The notes under the pieces are model-generated. The model worked only from the letters and a program-made list of their open reading frames with translations. It made no database searches and had not been told where the DNA came from. The translations under genes and the position numbers were made by a program. This document shows positions 10,635 to 22,160 of a stretch of DNA of 64,000 nt, piece after piece. Numbering within the stretch: position 1 is the stretch's first letter; each line of letters begins with the position of its first letter. Source of the stretch: Hydractinia symbiolongicarpus (Eukaryota; Cnidaria; Hydrozoa; Anthoathecata; Hydractiniidae). The stretch covers positions 5,394,001 to 5,458,000 of the forward strand of contig NC_079881.1 in the NCBI RefSeq assembly GCF_029227915.1. Direction: 5' to 3'.

Positions 10635-11721
10635 TCTCTTATAATAATACGGAGAGTGAGTGTGTCTGTGTGTCTGTAACAAGCAAAGTGGATGTGTTCA
10701 TTTTCCTTTGATGTTGCCGAAAAATGCATGCCTAATATGTTAAACTTTTTGACGTTACGGCGCGACGAAAATAACACTACTTTAACGTCAATATCATTCA
10801 TTAAATTAATGAAGCCATCACAGTGCACTTAAAACTTTCAGGCTAAATAACTTGGAAACGAGGCGATAACGTTAATGATTTTTCACCGCGTGTGTAACTA
10901 GGGACCACCTAGGACCAATTTGGGTAATTTTTCCTAACCTGTGTCTCCAAATTCGTTTCAAAATGGACGGGTTGGTGACTTCATTGAAAAATCTTTAAAT
11001 CCTAATATCTCTGCAACCGTTTATCAAAAGTACATGATATTATACATTTTCTTGATCAGCGTTTCAAGATCTATACGCCAAAGCTAACATATATACAAAT
11101 TTCTAAAATAAATAATTTGTGTTTTGGTGGGTTATTGCTGACATCAGCAAATTTTTTAAGCCCTAGTATCTCTATAGGCGTTCTTTGAAAACATATGATC
11201 CTTTTCATTAATTTAATCAGCATTTCAACCTCGAAAATTTTTTTGGGGGATCTGCACTTCCGATGTCAGCAAAACATCTAAAAGAACCTATTTTTTCATT
11301 GTCCTTCTGCTTAAGTAGATTTCTCCAATGCGTTTGCACTTAAAACTTTGAGGCCAAATAACTTGAAAACGAGGGGGTGACGTCAGTCTTTTTCACCGCG
11401 TGGGTAACTAAGGACCACTTTAGACCAAATTGGGTAGGTTTTCCTGACCTGGGTCCCCAAATCCGTTTCGGAATCCTATAAATTCTCTTGATTAGCGTTT
11501 CAAGATCTATACGATGATGGCAACGGGTGTACAAATTTCTAAAGAATTATTTTTTGTAATTTTGGTTGACCGCAGCAAAAATTTTACTTTGCTAAACCTC
11601 CCAACCTCTAATTTTTAACAAATGATTTTTGTATCCCTACTGCTGACGTCAGCAAATAACCTAAAACATAGGTATTTCTTCCATTATTCTCTATTTATTT
11701 TCCACGGGCCTTATCGACTAG
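10635..11721 (+). mobile_element. non-autonomous Helitron-like element
   Basis: The 5' end is TCTCTTATAATAATACGG followed by GTGTGTCTGTGTGTCTGTAA. The 3' end is TTTTCCACGGGCCTTATCGA followed directly by CTAG and then T. A TC start, a hairpin-capable GC-rich patch near the end, a CTAG terminus and no target duplication are Helitron traits. The interior holds two tandem copies of one unit (about 10826-11330 and 11336-11720). No Rep/helicase gene is present. Confidence 0.65.
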
Positions 11722-12670
11722 TAATAATATAATTCCGAATTCTTTTTCTTTTTGACGTGAATAACAAACTACCAATAGTGCTATGTGAAGCAACCCTGTT
11801 GATTTACTCGTTAAAAAGTCAGACATTGCCACTTCATCTATAAAAGAATCGATAGAATTATTGTTTTGATCAGTGAAACTATGTGTGAAAGTTGGTTCAG
11901 TGGCAGATCGCTAGACTTTAAGAAAGTTTCAACAAATGCAGAACACAGACAAAGGGAGTGCTGAACTTTGGAAATATTTGGCTCGTGTTTTTCTCTATCG
12001 CTTTAACCCAAGTTTAAATAAATGGGATATACAAAATTGTTGAAAAAGACTAAAACAGTGTTAGGTAATAGGTACACTAAAAGGAGAATGTCACAATTAT
12101 TGTAGAAACTTCAAAACTGCATTATTAATTATTGAACTTGTATTATTTAAATTTGCGACATTTTTAAAGCAAATCAACGATAGGGTAGAAAGTAGTTTTA
12201 AAAAAATGCAACTTTTATTGCTGAATTCTCGACATTTATTGCGACATTTATTGTTTATAAAGTTACGAGATTAAGAAATTTCGACGTTACGAAATCAAGC
12301 TGAGAATACTTCAAAAGAAGCGAGGCCCTTGTTGACTGTGTAGTTCTAATGGTTTTATGCCAATGGGCTTCTTGTTCTATTTCAAAAAACATATAACATT
12401 CTACGCAATAAGAAAAGAAGAAAATGAATATGATAACTAACATATAAAGTCAGTAGCATTTATTTTTTTTCTGTGTAAATATTTCCAATTAACTCAATGA
12501 ATTAAATTTATTTTCATTGAAAAGTAACATTCAATGTTTGTGTTAGCTGCTTTTAACAAAGATGAAATTAAAATGTAGCAGCTGCAAAATGATTAATTCT
12601 AAGTTTAGCACGAGGGAAACGAAGAATTCACAAAGTGTACGTTTAGAGAAAAGGTTTTAATCCGAGTAAC
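11722..12670. other. AT-rich upstream region of the third GPCR
   Basis: No gene seen. It includes the 5' flank of the GPCR at 12.7 kb. Confidence 0.4.
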
Positions 12671-12742
12671 TAATCTTTTTCGTTAAATTTGTGTTGCACC
12701 ACTCAGTCAGCTATTATCAATATAAATCTATACTTTTATTCA

Positions 12743-13576
12743 ATGATTGTGCTATATGGAATTGCAACCAGTTTGTTAACAATAATATTTAATGCAATAT
12801 ATTTAATTTCAACATTAAAATTTCCAAGGAACTTTTTCCCAACTGATATTATGTACATTTTTTTGTCAGTTAGTGATTTACTATCTGGTATGATCTTCAC
12901 ACCAGCTTGGTGTACAATGTGGATAATGGCCATGCATCAATCAGAAGTTAATTTTGTTCTATGGAAAGTTGGTTTTATAAGTGGAAGTCTATTAACCGCA
13001 ATGTCACTGTATACCATAATTTGCATTAACACTGATGTGTATGCTTCTATTGTTTGTCCATTTTTTTACGAAAGTCATGTAACAAATAAACGTACCTTTC
13101 TCGCCGTATCTTGCCTTTGGATATTTAGCATTATAGTAAAGGCAGCAACAAATGAAATGTCCCAACAGTGTTGTATTTACAAGATCGTTACAAGCTTTGT
13201 CGGCTTTATTTCGTGTGTAATAATTTCACTTATGCATATAAAAATATATCTGGAGCTTCAAAGGATGTGCAGAAGTGTATCAGACAGTAGTTCAACCCAA
13301 ATTGATATCTTAAGAGCAAAGAAGAAATCGTCAAGAAATGGAATAAAAATCTTGATTACATTTATTTTGTGTTTTTTACCACTCAGCTGTTACAATATTT
13401 ATGTCAGTTTTTTTGGACACTCAATTTTTTTAAAAAGCTATATAGAGCCAAGCATGATCAGCATCTTGCTGTTAAATCCACTGTTGGATCCTTTTATATA
13501 CTATTTCAGACTGTCAAGGATTCGTTCAAAGATAATCCGACTTTTCAGAACAAATGCTGTCTACCCAAACACATGA
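12743..13576 (+). CDS. class-A-like GPCR, copy C, with lost ancestral start
   Basis: Seven-TM protein clearly homologous to copies A and B, roughly half identical. Motifs: TM2 LSVSDLLSG, TDVYAS in place of DRY, CFLP in TM6, NPLLDPFIYYF in TM7. Alignment puts its first codon at 12689, but that codon is TTG where copies A and B have ATG, and an in-frame TAA lies 18 bp upstream. The first ATG, used here, is at 12743, just before TM1. A 277-residue receptor without the 18-residue tail is therefore possible, as is a spliced upstream start or loss of function. The TM3 Cys present in A and B is Asn here, while the second extracellular loop has CC. The frame is intact to the stop, which argues against old decay. 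Confidence 0.75.
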   Translation: MIVLYGIATSLLTIIFNAIYLISTLKFPRNFFPTDIMYIFLSVSDLLSGMIFTPAWCTMWIMAMHQSEVNFVLWKVGFISGSLLTAMSLYTIICINTDVYASIVCPFFYESHVTNKRTFLAVSCLWIFSIIVKAATNEMSQQCCIYKIVTSFVGFISCVIISLMHIKIYLELQRMCRSVSDSSSTQIDILRAKKKSSRNGIKILITFILCFLPLSCYNIYVSFFGHSIFLKSYIEPSMISILLLNPLLDPFIYYFRLSRIRSKIIRLFRTNAVYPNT

Positions 13577-13599
13577 CTAATTACAAGAATAGTGAGATT

Positions 13600-14290
13600 G
13601 ATAGAGTGAAATACAGTGGAACACAATATAATACATTTGAATACATTGGAATACAGTGGAATACAGTGGAATACAGTGGAATACAGTGAAATACAGTGGA
13701 ATATATAATTACAGTGAAATACATTGGAATACATTGAAATGCAGTGAAATACAGTGGAATACAGTGGAATACAGTGGAATACAGTGAAATACAGTGGAAT
13801 ATATGAATTACAGTGAAATACAGTGAAATACATTGAAATGCAGTGAAATACAGTGGAATACAGTGGAATACAGTGGAATACAGTGGAATACAGTGAAATA
13901 CAGTGGAATATATGAATTACAGTGAAATACAGTGAAATACATTGAAATGCAGTGAAATACAGTGGAATACAGTGGAATACAGTGGAATACAGTGGAATAC
14001 AGTGGAATACAGTGAAATACAGTGGAATATATAATTACAGTGAAATACATTGGAATACATTGAAATGCAGTGAAATACAGTGGAATACAGTGGAATACAT
14101 TGAAATGCAGTGAAATACAGTGAAATAAAGTGGAATATAGTGAATTACAGTGGAATATATGAATTACAGTGAAACACATTGGAATATATTGAAATGCAGT
14201 GAACCACAGTAGAATATAGTGTAATACATTGAAATACAGTAGAATACAGTGAAATACATTAGAATACAGTGAAACACAGTCTGTCTAAAG
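13600..14290. repeat. 10-bp tandem repeat array with higher-order period
   Basis: About 0.7 kb of GGAATACAGT / GAAATACAGT units. Variant blocks with GGAATATATGAATTACAGTG recur about every 100-118 bp, giving a higher-order repeat. Long open frames on the minus strand (CIPLYSTVFH-type) are a by-product. The array starts about 25 bp after the stop of GPCR copy C. Confidence 0.9.
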
Positions 14291-14885
14291 CGGACGTGGT
14301 ATTAAGCAGACATGTGTTGAAGGCGGATACAAACTCTTGAAACAAAATGATTTACTCTCCAATTTAGCCAAAATTTTTATAAAGCAGACAGGTCATAAAG
14401 CTGATAGTACTAAAACGGACACTTTTTTTTGTTCTAAAATCTTTTCATACATTTTTTTACATTTAATATATTTTTTCCCTTAATTAACAAATAAAACGAA
14501 CAAAGAAAAGAAAATACTACTTGTTCCAAAATAATCACAATACTTGATTAGATGCAAAGGTGCGTCGTCATCGATGCTTTCAACCATAACAAAGACAATT
14601 AAAGACATTGAAATTACAGCCTTTTTTGTCAAGGCATCCTTTTTGTAACAACTTTAAGATGATTTTATAAAGAAAACACTTCCTTAACTTGATAAATGTT
14701 CGCTTTTGTTTCTTCTGCCTGTTGTTGCCCGAGAAAAGATAAAGGTGCACATACGGGAACGAAGAAAGTACAAATTTCGGCAAATATTCATCAAATAAAT
14801 AAATTTTAGGAACGCTCTTTATAAAGCGGACATCTGTCTAAAACGGACAGATTTTTTGCACCAATGGTGTCTGCTTTAGACAAAG
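14277..14885. mobile_element. candidate MITE with GTCTAAAGCGGAC termini
   Basis: The left end CTGTCTAAAGCGGAC and the right end GTCTGCTTTAGACAAAG are imperfect inverted repeats about 0.6 kb apart, with extra subterminal copies (ACGGACAC; AAAACGGACAG). This fits a pogo/Tc1-like non-autonomous element. The exact ends are uncertain because the 10-bp array abuts it. Confidence 0.45.
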
Positions 14886-15262
14886 TCAACTTTTTATACA
14901 AAATATTATATACAAAACATTAAAATCATCTTTAAGACATAAATTTACAGCTCCAAAGTTTAAAATATCTTGTTAGGTAGGAAGCTGACTATGAGCAAAT
15001 ATTTTGCATTTTTTAAGGTGCCAGTAACCCTTTCCCACATAATTCACATAAAAGTTATTTTTAGACAATATATCTATATTTTTGTATTTTCACACTCCGG
15101 GCACGTTTTATAGCTATAATACTATTATGATTGACCAACAAAATTTAGCTTAAACAATTCCTCTTTAAATTAAACCGTCGTGAAGAATTAAATAATTTTA
15201 CCGGATGTAATAGTCCAGTGCCACTACTACGCACTTAAAAAATTATACAGAAAAAAATGATG

Positions 15263-15296
15263 GCATGATTAATCAGACATGTCTAATTAATCATGC
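15263..15296. repeat. 34-bp near-perfect palindrome
   Basis: Arms GCATGATTAAT and ATTAATCATGC flank the centre AGACATGTCT; only one pair mismatches. It could form a cruciform or be a dyad binding site. Confidence 0.8.
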
Positions 15297-15829
15297 GTCT
15301 ATGAAATATTTTATTCCAATTTTTCAACAGAGGGAAAATTTGTGTAGAGAATTTGTGTAGCTAAAATAAAGGACCGATCATTGTGGATAAAGACAAATAG
15401 AAACTAAAGCTCTTTAGATTCCTTTGCGGCCCTTTTTTTACGCTTCCCCAAGCACTTCAAAATTTGACAAAAAAATTGAATCAGCTCAGTCCTTGAGAGA
15501 GGAAAGTTCCTTAACTGTTTCTTGACGTTGATAGATCTCTTTAGTGTGTCAATTTGACCTTTTCCTAGAGGAAATTCTCAGAAGATTCCCTTGTAATTGG
15601 CGTTGTCGTGAATAGGAGCATTCCGTGGTAAAGTATTTTTAAACAATCCTCTGACAATGTAGTTGAGTCATTCTTAGTTCTTATGTAGCCACGTAATACC
15701 TTTAATGTGATTGTGTAAGTTGTTCTGATCCAAAACCTAAGGGAAGTTGACTATATATTTTCTACTTTCACCGTAGATAAAAATCATACATTACTTATTA
15801 ATTTATTTTCTTATAGTTTTTACTATCCC

Positions 15830-15907
15830 CCAGAATTAACGCCATTCAATAAACGAATTCTCTCTCTACCAGAATTAACGCCATTCAATAAACGAATTTT
15901 CTCAAAC
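15830..15907 (+). repeat. two direct copies of a 39-bp unit
   Basis: CCAGAATTAACGCCATTCAA and the following bases to TTCTC are repeated in tandem with almost no change. Confidence 0.85.
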
Positions 15908-17390
15908 TTTCATAACTAGTCATAACGCGAAAATCAATGATTTTTAGTAATTATGCGCAGGAAAAGACATAATAATAGGAATAGATATAATATCAAAGAA
16001 CAAACCTGAATCACCAAAAACACTTCATTAGAGTTTTTTCCTTGTTTTTCTCAATCTTCCTGAAGGCTTTTGATACAGGAATTAAAGTTGAGAGGCTATA
16101 TTTTAGAAGTGCCACTATGACCGTGTTGGACTCGTCAGAGAAAATTTTAAAAATTTATCTATCAGAATGTAAAAAAAAAAAAATTCAATCACTTTCAATT
16201 AACATTAATTGTTTATCTGCAATCATTCAAGCCAATCGTTCTTAAAAAAGCTTCGGTATCCATTTCTTCTTTATTATATGCATTTCTTTTTGACAAAATT
16301 AATAACAACATTAGTGTGAGACATATATAAACTTCATCATATTCAAATGTTATGAATAGATTCACTGTTTAGCTAGTGTATTCGGCAGTTAAGTTATTGT
16401 TGCAAGTCAACTAACAAGAAAAGGTCCACTCTATCGAGATGTATGGATAAGAGAAAAAAAAAAAAAAAATTTTCGAAACTTTTTCATTTGTAGTTATTTT
16501 ATTTCCTTAAAGGGGCTACGAACCGGTTAAAATGCTCACATTCCGTATATCCCGCGCACATATTAAAAACCTGGAAAACGCGTTTTGCGCAATGAACAGA
16601 CCAGCGCACTTTGCTCGCGGGTTCAATATTCCTTTTCGAAAGGTATATTACAAAGAAATATTTCAGCAAGGCTCATTCTGGAGGAAAACATGTCCAAGGC
16701 TGGAGAAGATAGAAAGTTCAACTTTCGTGTCAGTCACTAAATTCCAAAACCAACAGCCGTTCCGTATCCCCTTTAACGTCAACGTAACGGTTTTACTGAT
16801 AATACATACTTTTAAAAATACTAAATAGAATTATACTACACACTATTTTATAAACTACATACCAGAAAAGAATTAAATACTTTATCTGTGTTTTGCCATA
16901 AATGACAGAAGTTTTCGTAATATTGGCAGCAAGTTAATTTCGCGAATCAGATTTTTATTTTATTGTTTTCAAATTTTCTATCGCAATTTAATTTTAAAGG
17001 CTTTTGCTCAAGTTTCTTTCCCTTGAGTTATTTGAGAATGATGAACAATGCACACTGAACAAATGATTTTGTGGTTTTGTTGTACCATTGACGCAATTCT
17101 TCACTATATTTAAGTTAAAAGAGCGAATCTGCTGTCTTACAAGGCAAAATTTTTAATAAAGATAGTATTTTAAATAGTTAAGATACAAAGCAAGTATAAA
17201 AAGTATCACAATTATGGACAAAACACAATGAACCAGCATGACTAATTTTAAAATCAGCTGCCACATGTGATCATATTGGTTGTTTCTATATCAGAGTGTG
17301 AAATGTGAGAAAAAACTGCCTTTGTTTCATTAATTTTGTCTATGATTGTAGAGAGGAAAGAAACCTGCTATGTACATATGCTACAATTTG

Positions 17391-20300
17391 TTAGTTGAAC
17401 TTCTTTCTCAAACATGATGTGATAATAGGAATGAGCTTCTTCACTATCGCTGATAGTAAAATAAGTACAATTACCAATGGAGGTGTCACAAGAATCACAT
17501 CTCTCACCCACGCGCAAATAGGGTTGATTAATTTGAATCCTGCCAGATTTGTAAGATTATACATGTAATCCAGAGCCCAGATTAAATCGAAGACGTTGAA
17601 GAGCAGTAGAGCTGAAAGCGACCCGGTTTCCAAACGGTTTAATGATTTGTTGAAATAAGGCTGTTTATACCAATGATGCAACAGAAATAACAGAAGCATC
17701 GGAAATGTAAAAAACGTTTTTAAAACCGGGTTGACTATGCATACACATAGAACAGAGAGAATAAGTCGCCGGAATAAGACAATGACTTCCCAATTAATTG
17801 AATGAAGGTTAGTTTTCTTTTGTCGATATGGTCCCTGAAAAAGATCAATAAGTTTCTCTCTCTCTTTCCTTTCATTGCATGAATGATTTTCCATTGAGTC
17901 AGGAATGATTTGTGTCCCCGCCACGTAACAGTAGATTGTATATGGAGGAAATGCGAAGCAGATGAAGAATTGGTTATTCGTTATATTAGCCTCAGCCAGC
18001 ATTTTTTCCGAGAGATAGGTTGATAACGGAAATGGGACAATCCAGATGGAAAAGAACACCATGATAAGATATTGCCACCATGAATAACAGACAACATCAC
18101 CTTGTATGTACAAATGATGTGTGTCGTTTATAGTGACACAATTCATCATTCTTAAGCAGAATGCTGAAATTTCAGTGTAACCTAGCAAAGTAAGATGGAT
18201 AAGCGATGATTTGATCTTCACTTGAAAGCCTGTGTGGCATTTGTGCAACTCTTTAACCTCTCTCTTTTTTGTTCTCCATGCTAAATAGATTTTTCTTGCG
18301 ACAAAGGCAAAAACAAAAAGAACCATTGCTGCTGGAATTGTCGATGCCTTAATAAATTCCTTACCAAGTCTTGTGAGAACTTCACTCGGACACAATCTTG
18401 ATAACGTTACTGAAATGATTTGGAAATTGAACGTAGAAGAAATGGCTTTTTTAACAATCGCCAGAAATGTTTTTTCTTGGTGATAGTTTTGGTCAATTCG
18501 CAACAAAATTTCAACTTGATAAAAGAAAAACAAAATAGTTTTCACTCCTGAAATATTCATTGCCATATTAACTTCTCTGAGACACATAGTGGTTTTGGAA
18601 GGTTCATGATCTATCACTGAAGAAATAGCAACAATATTATCTGCTTCTTCCTTATAATCAAAACTATTGCTTTCATCTTTATCAATCAATCGTTCCGTTA
18701 AATTGTCAAGATCATATGTCTTCTTTCTGGCATATGTAACATGTTTTAAGACATACAAGAACACCTTTTTGTAATAAAACAGTCCTCCCATATACAAGAT
18801 GACGCAGAACAAATAGAGTAACCAAAACGTGTGTTTCTTGCAATCCCTTTTAAGAACACAACTTTCATCAAAGTAGTTCACTCGGTAATCAGTTTTACAT
18901 GATCCACATAAAACACCTTGTCTATTCTTATTGCAAGTATTGTACGATACACACTTAACATTTTGTGGGGAGCAGCAATATGAATGGGGACAAGGTATAA
19001 ACGATACTATGCTTTTATCCGGTGATGGGTAGCCAAAAAAATTACCACGACTGGTTATCCCATTGTTACAATTTCCTCCAGAGGGACACTGTTGACAAAT
19101 ATTAACATTTTTAGATATTGTGGATTTTCCTGGTATACGATTTCGGATTTGAAGCATTCCGGTATTTATCGAATAAGTGGTTGTCTTGCATCTAAGGCAA
19201 CGAAGAGCTACAAGTCGTTTTAAATTACCATAGAGTACTGTTAACGCGTTATGATTTATCGGGCAGACATATGTAAAATTTTGCTCTTGAAATGCGATAC
19301 TGTTAATGCACTTCATGTTACACGAGAATCCATCTGTCATTGACCAATCTCGTGACATCAACAAGATATTCATGCTGACTTTGCGAAGAATTGTAACAGT
19401 TGTTGAGTAAATTAAAGTACCAGAAACCGTTGGAAATGTTGGTTCACCTCGTAAAGTGACATTATAGAGAGTAAGCTGCGCATCAGTCCTCTTTCCGGTT
19501 TCACTGCTATAAATACTTCCACCTAACTTAATAGCTGAATTTAAAATAAATCTTGAATCTTTTATTAGTAAACCAGCTATACCATCCATAAAATAAACTG
19601 CTCCTCCATTTCTTGCTGAGTTATTAAAAAAAATGCATTGTGTAATTTCTCCTTGGCTTTTTTTAACCACCAGAGCACCTCCATTGAAGCCTTCATTATT
19701 TTGAAAATGCGAACGATCTACAGTTACTGAAAAAATATCACTAAGTGCTAACGCTGTGTGCTTGTGACCTTGAAAGTATGATAATATGACACCAACTTTC
19801 AAGCAGCCAGAGTTACGAATTGCATTTTGAAATTTGTGAGTGTTAATAAATCTGCTCGTGGATATACTGACTACTTGATCCCTTAAAAGTATCGCTTTGC
19901 ATGCAAGGAGCACTTTTGTATTCTTGAAAACGCAATTTGATATATTACATTTTGCAATTTTTGAGGCTCTGATAACTGATGTACCATTTATGAAACTGTT
20001 AACAATAGTTAACTCTGTAGATATCAGATCCAATTTGGAGTTATTAAAGCTGCAGTTAGTAATCACCATGTTTAAGTAACTTTTTTTGGCCAGTTGTAGT
20101 TGCTGTACAAAACTAAATGAACTTTCAACAACGGAATTTTGTAGCTTAATAGTCATATCAGACTGGATATAAGCCAACGGAGCATTGTAAAACCGAATAT
20201 TATCTACTTTTATGGTATATTTTTCCTTGCAATTAAAAATATACTGCTGTGACATAACATGATAATTAGGAATGATAATGGTAGGGCAAACTTTTCCAGT

Positions 20301-20530
20301 ACTTTTTAGCGTTAAATTCCTATCAACTTGAAAGCTCGTATTAACTTCATATATAGAGGGATCATGTACATTGTTTCCACCGTCTATTTGAATGGTCAAA
20401 TCTCCTGTCCCGGGAACTTCTGCGCTTCGAGTAATAGCATATACTAAGGATTTGCATGCTGAAATTGAATACCGTCCACATTTGTCTTCGTCCTTTCCGT
20501 TTTCCTTGGAAATGAATACGTTTGACAATT
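17391..20530 (-). CDS. beta-helix/Cys-rich polytopic membrane protein, main exon (copy 1)
   Basis: One long exon of about 1,045 codons. In order it encodes: an N-terminal part beginning VFISKENGKDEDKCG; a long repetitive ectodomain with NGGALVV, NGGAVYF and LGGSIYS turns, typical of right-handed beta-helix proteins; a Cys-rich stretch with CQQCPSGGNCNNG and VLCGSC; then about nine membrane segments, including WWQYLIMVFFSIWIVPFP, MLLLFLLHHWYKQPY and a final VIVLILLSAIV. The frame stays open to 20696 but contains no Met there. A strong acceptor (CTTTCTTTATTCTTAG) ends at 20531, so an upstream exon should supply the signal peptide; I cannot place it. The second copy (41659-44755) has an acceptor at the same place and phase. 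Topology suggests a surface receptor or transporter-like protein; function unknown. Confidence 0.8.
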
Positions 20531-20859
20531 CTAAGAATAAAGAAAGATCAATAATGCATATAAAGCGTCTTAACTCTACTTTGTCGGTTACGGAGTTGAG
20601 GGAAGGGGTGCTGGCTTTAAGAACCAGGAAGACTAAGGTTTCTGATAGCTCGCTTTTACCATTTGAGAAGGCAAGAAGGCAAAAAATATATGCCAATTAG
20701 CGTTATTGTCAATCAAAATTCTGTAATTGTGGGTCGTTACGTTAAGAAGAGGTCAAACAGTATGCGCCCTGTGCAAAAGATATCCACTTACGCCCCTGGA
20801 CCTTAATATTGAATGTTTTTCCGTCTTATTTTTTGCCGACAAATAAGCAATTTGTTGAC

Positions 20860-21328
20860 GTTATTGGGTTCGCTTGACGTCAGTGACTTAATTATGATTA
20901 GTGAAGCCATTACATTGCACTTTTGAGAACAGATACCTCGGAAACGGGTGGAAATAATTGACGTTATCTCTTACGTGGGTAACTAGGGACAACCTAAATT
21001 GCGACCAACTCTCTAAAGATTTGTGAACGCACCTGGTTCAGAACAGACGGATTGATGACGTCATCAAAAAACCATTAAGCCATTTAATCTCAGTGTTTCA
21101 AGCTCCGCACTATAGAGCTAATAAATATTTTTTAAAAAAAATGTTTTTCCTTGTTTGTCATTGCTGACACCAGTACAAATTGTATACCCTGACATATTTT
21201 TTACTGTTTATCAAAACCACATAATCCTACACCTTTTTGTTATTAGCGTTTCAATACAAAATTCAAATGATGCATCTTTTTCATTGTTCTTCTGGCTAAG
21301 TAGATGTATCCACGAGTTTATCGACTAG
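20860..21328 (+). mobile_element. Helitron-like 3' portion
   Basis: Shares with the 10.6 kb element TGGGTAACTAGGGACAACCT, TCTGGCTAAGTAGATG and the terminal CCACGAGTTTATCGACTAG followed by T. The 5' terminus is not clear. Confidence 0.6.
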
Positions 21329-21599
21329 TGTGGTGTTATTGACGTTAAACTGATGTAATAACATCAAGCTTTGTAAACGACAGAACAAATTTAAAAGAGA
21401 TGACTTTGCTAAGGAGAATTTAAAAAAATATATTTCGCTTTACCAAACTCACAGACATGCGGATAGACAGAGAGTATTAGTATTTTAGATGTTAATGTTA
21501 GTGCCAAGTGTCCATTTGGCTTCCAGACATGTGCTTTTCAGACAAGTGTTTTCCACTTTATCTGTCACAGATCCCCGCATCCAGGAAATTATTACTTTA

Positions 21600-22044
21600 C
21601 TAGCAATAATTTAAATCCTGTTGTAAAATCCACTTAGGCAGGAGAACAACGTACAAGGGAACTGTCACGTAAATTTTGATGAGCAAGGACCTATCAATAA
21701 ACAATTATTTTTTTTGAACATTTTTTGACCAAGAAAATGTATAGGATTGTTTGCATTTGGCAAACTGTTAAAGGGATATTAAGGTTTAAAGGGTTTTGAT
21801 GACTTCATCAACCCGTCTGTTCTGAAACAGGCGGGTAGACTTAGTTTTAGGAATTTGGTCCTACAAAAGCAGGAGATGACGTCCGTTATTTCCACCCGCT
21901 TCCAATTTATTTGGCCTCAAACAAAACGACTAGGCAGTTGCCAAATAAGACATATTTTTTCTCGGCTATATCAAAGGAAGATGACCACATCAACCTTTGC
22001 CTGTTACAGACACACAAATACACTAATTGTGTTATTATACAAGA
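21600..22044 (-). mobile_element. Helitron-like element, minus strand
   Basis: On the minus strand it starts TCTTGTATAATAACAC, runs through GTGTGTCTGTAACAGGC and the family body, and ends CTAG at 21600-21603. Immediately upstream on that strand is another CTAG, the end of a neighbouring short element (22045-22098), so units are joined head to tail. Confidence 0.6.
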
Positions 22045-22160
22045 CTAGTGGAGTTTGCCGTTTACAGACGGGTAGACAGTTTTTGTATTATTATATACTA
22101 GTCGATAAAGCCCGTGAAAAAATCCACTTAGGCAGAACGACAATGAAAAAATAGTTTGTT
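22045..22160 (-). mobile_element. tandem Helitron-like termini
   Basis: Minus strand: the 3' end of one element (CCTAAGTGGATTTTTTCACG, then CTTTATCGACTAG at 22098) is followed by a mini-unit of about 53 bp that begins with a 5'-like ATAATAATAC...GTCTGTAAAC and itself ends with CTAG at 22045. The right boundary of the outer unit is uncertain. Confidence 0.5.

Larger units (their letters stand above)
14890..17390. other. intergenic, no gene supported
   Basis: Contains a 34-bp palindrome (15263), a two-copy 39-bp repeat (15830) and a 98-residue open frame at 16532-16828 with no recognisable domain. The frame's start lies in a repeat-like block (AAAGGGGCTACGAA) that recurs inverted near 25150. 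Confidence 0.45.

Noticed and set aside
13561-14179. Long minus-strand open frames rich in Cys, Ile, Phe and His (90 and 123 residues)
   Set aside because: They are translations of the 10-bp tandem array in a frame free of stops; no start context or homology.
13600-14290. CRISPR-like repeat array
   Set aside because: No unique spacers between repeats; the units are contiguous and the genome is eukaryotic.
16532-16828. 98-residue open frame with ATG
   Set aside because: Its 5' end overlaps a block repeated near 25150, it has no recognisable domain, and no splice partners are visible.
17391-20696. Using 20696 as the start of the beta-helix gene
   Set aside because: The first codon there is TTG and no in-frame ATG exists before the acceptor at 20531; a spliced start is more likely.
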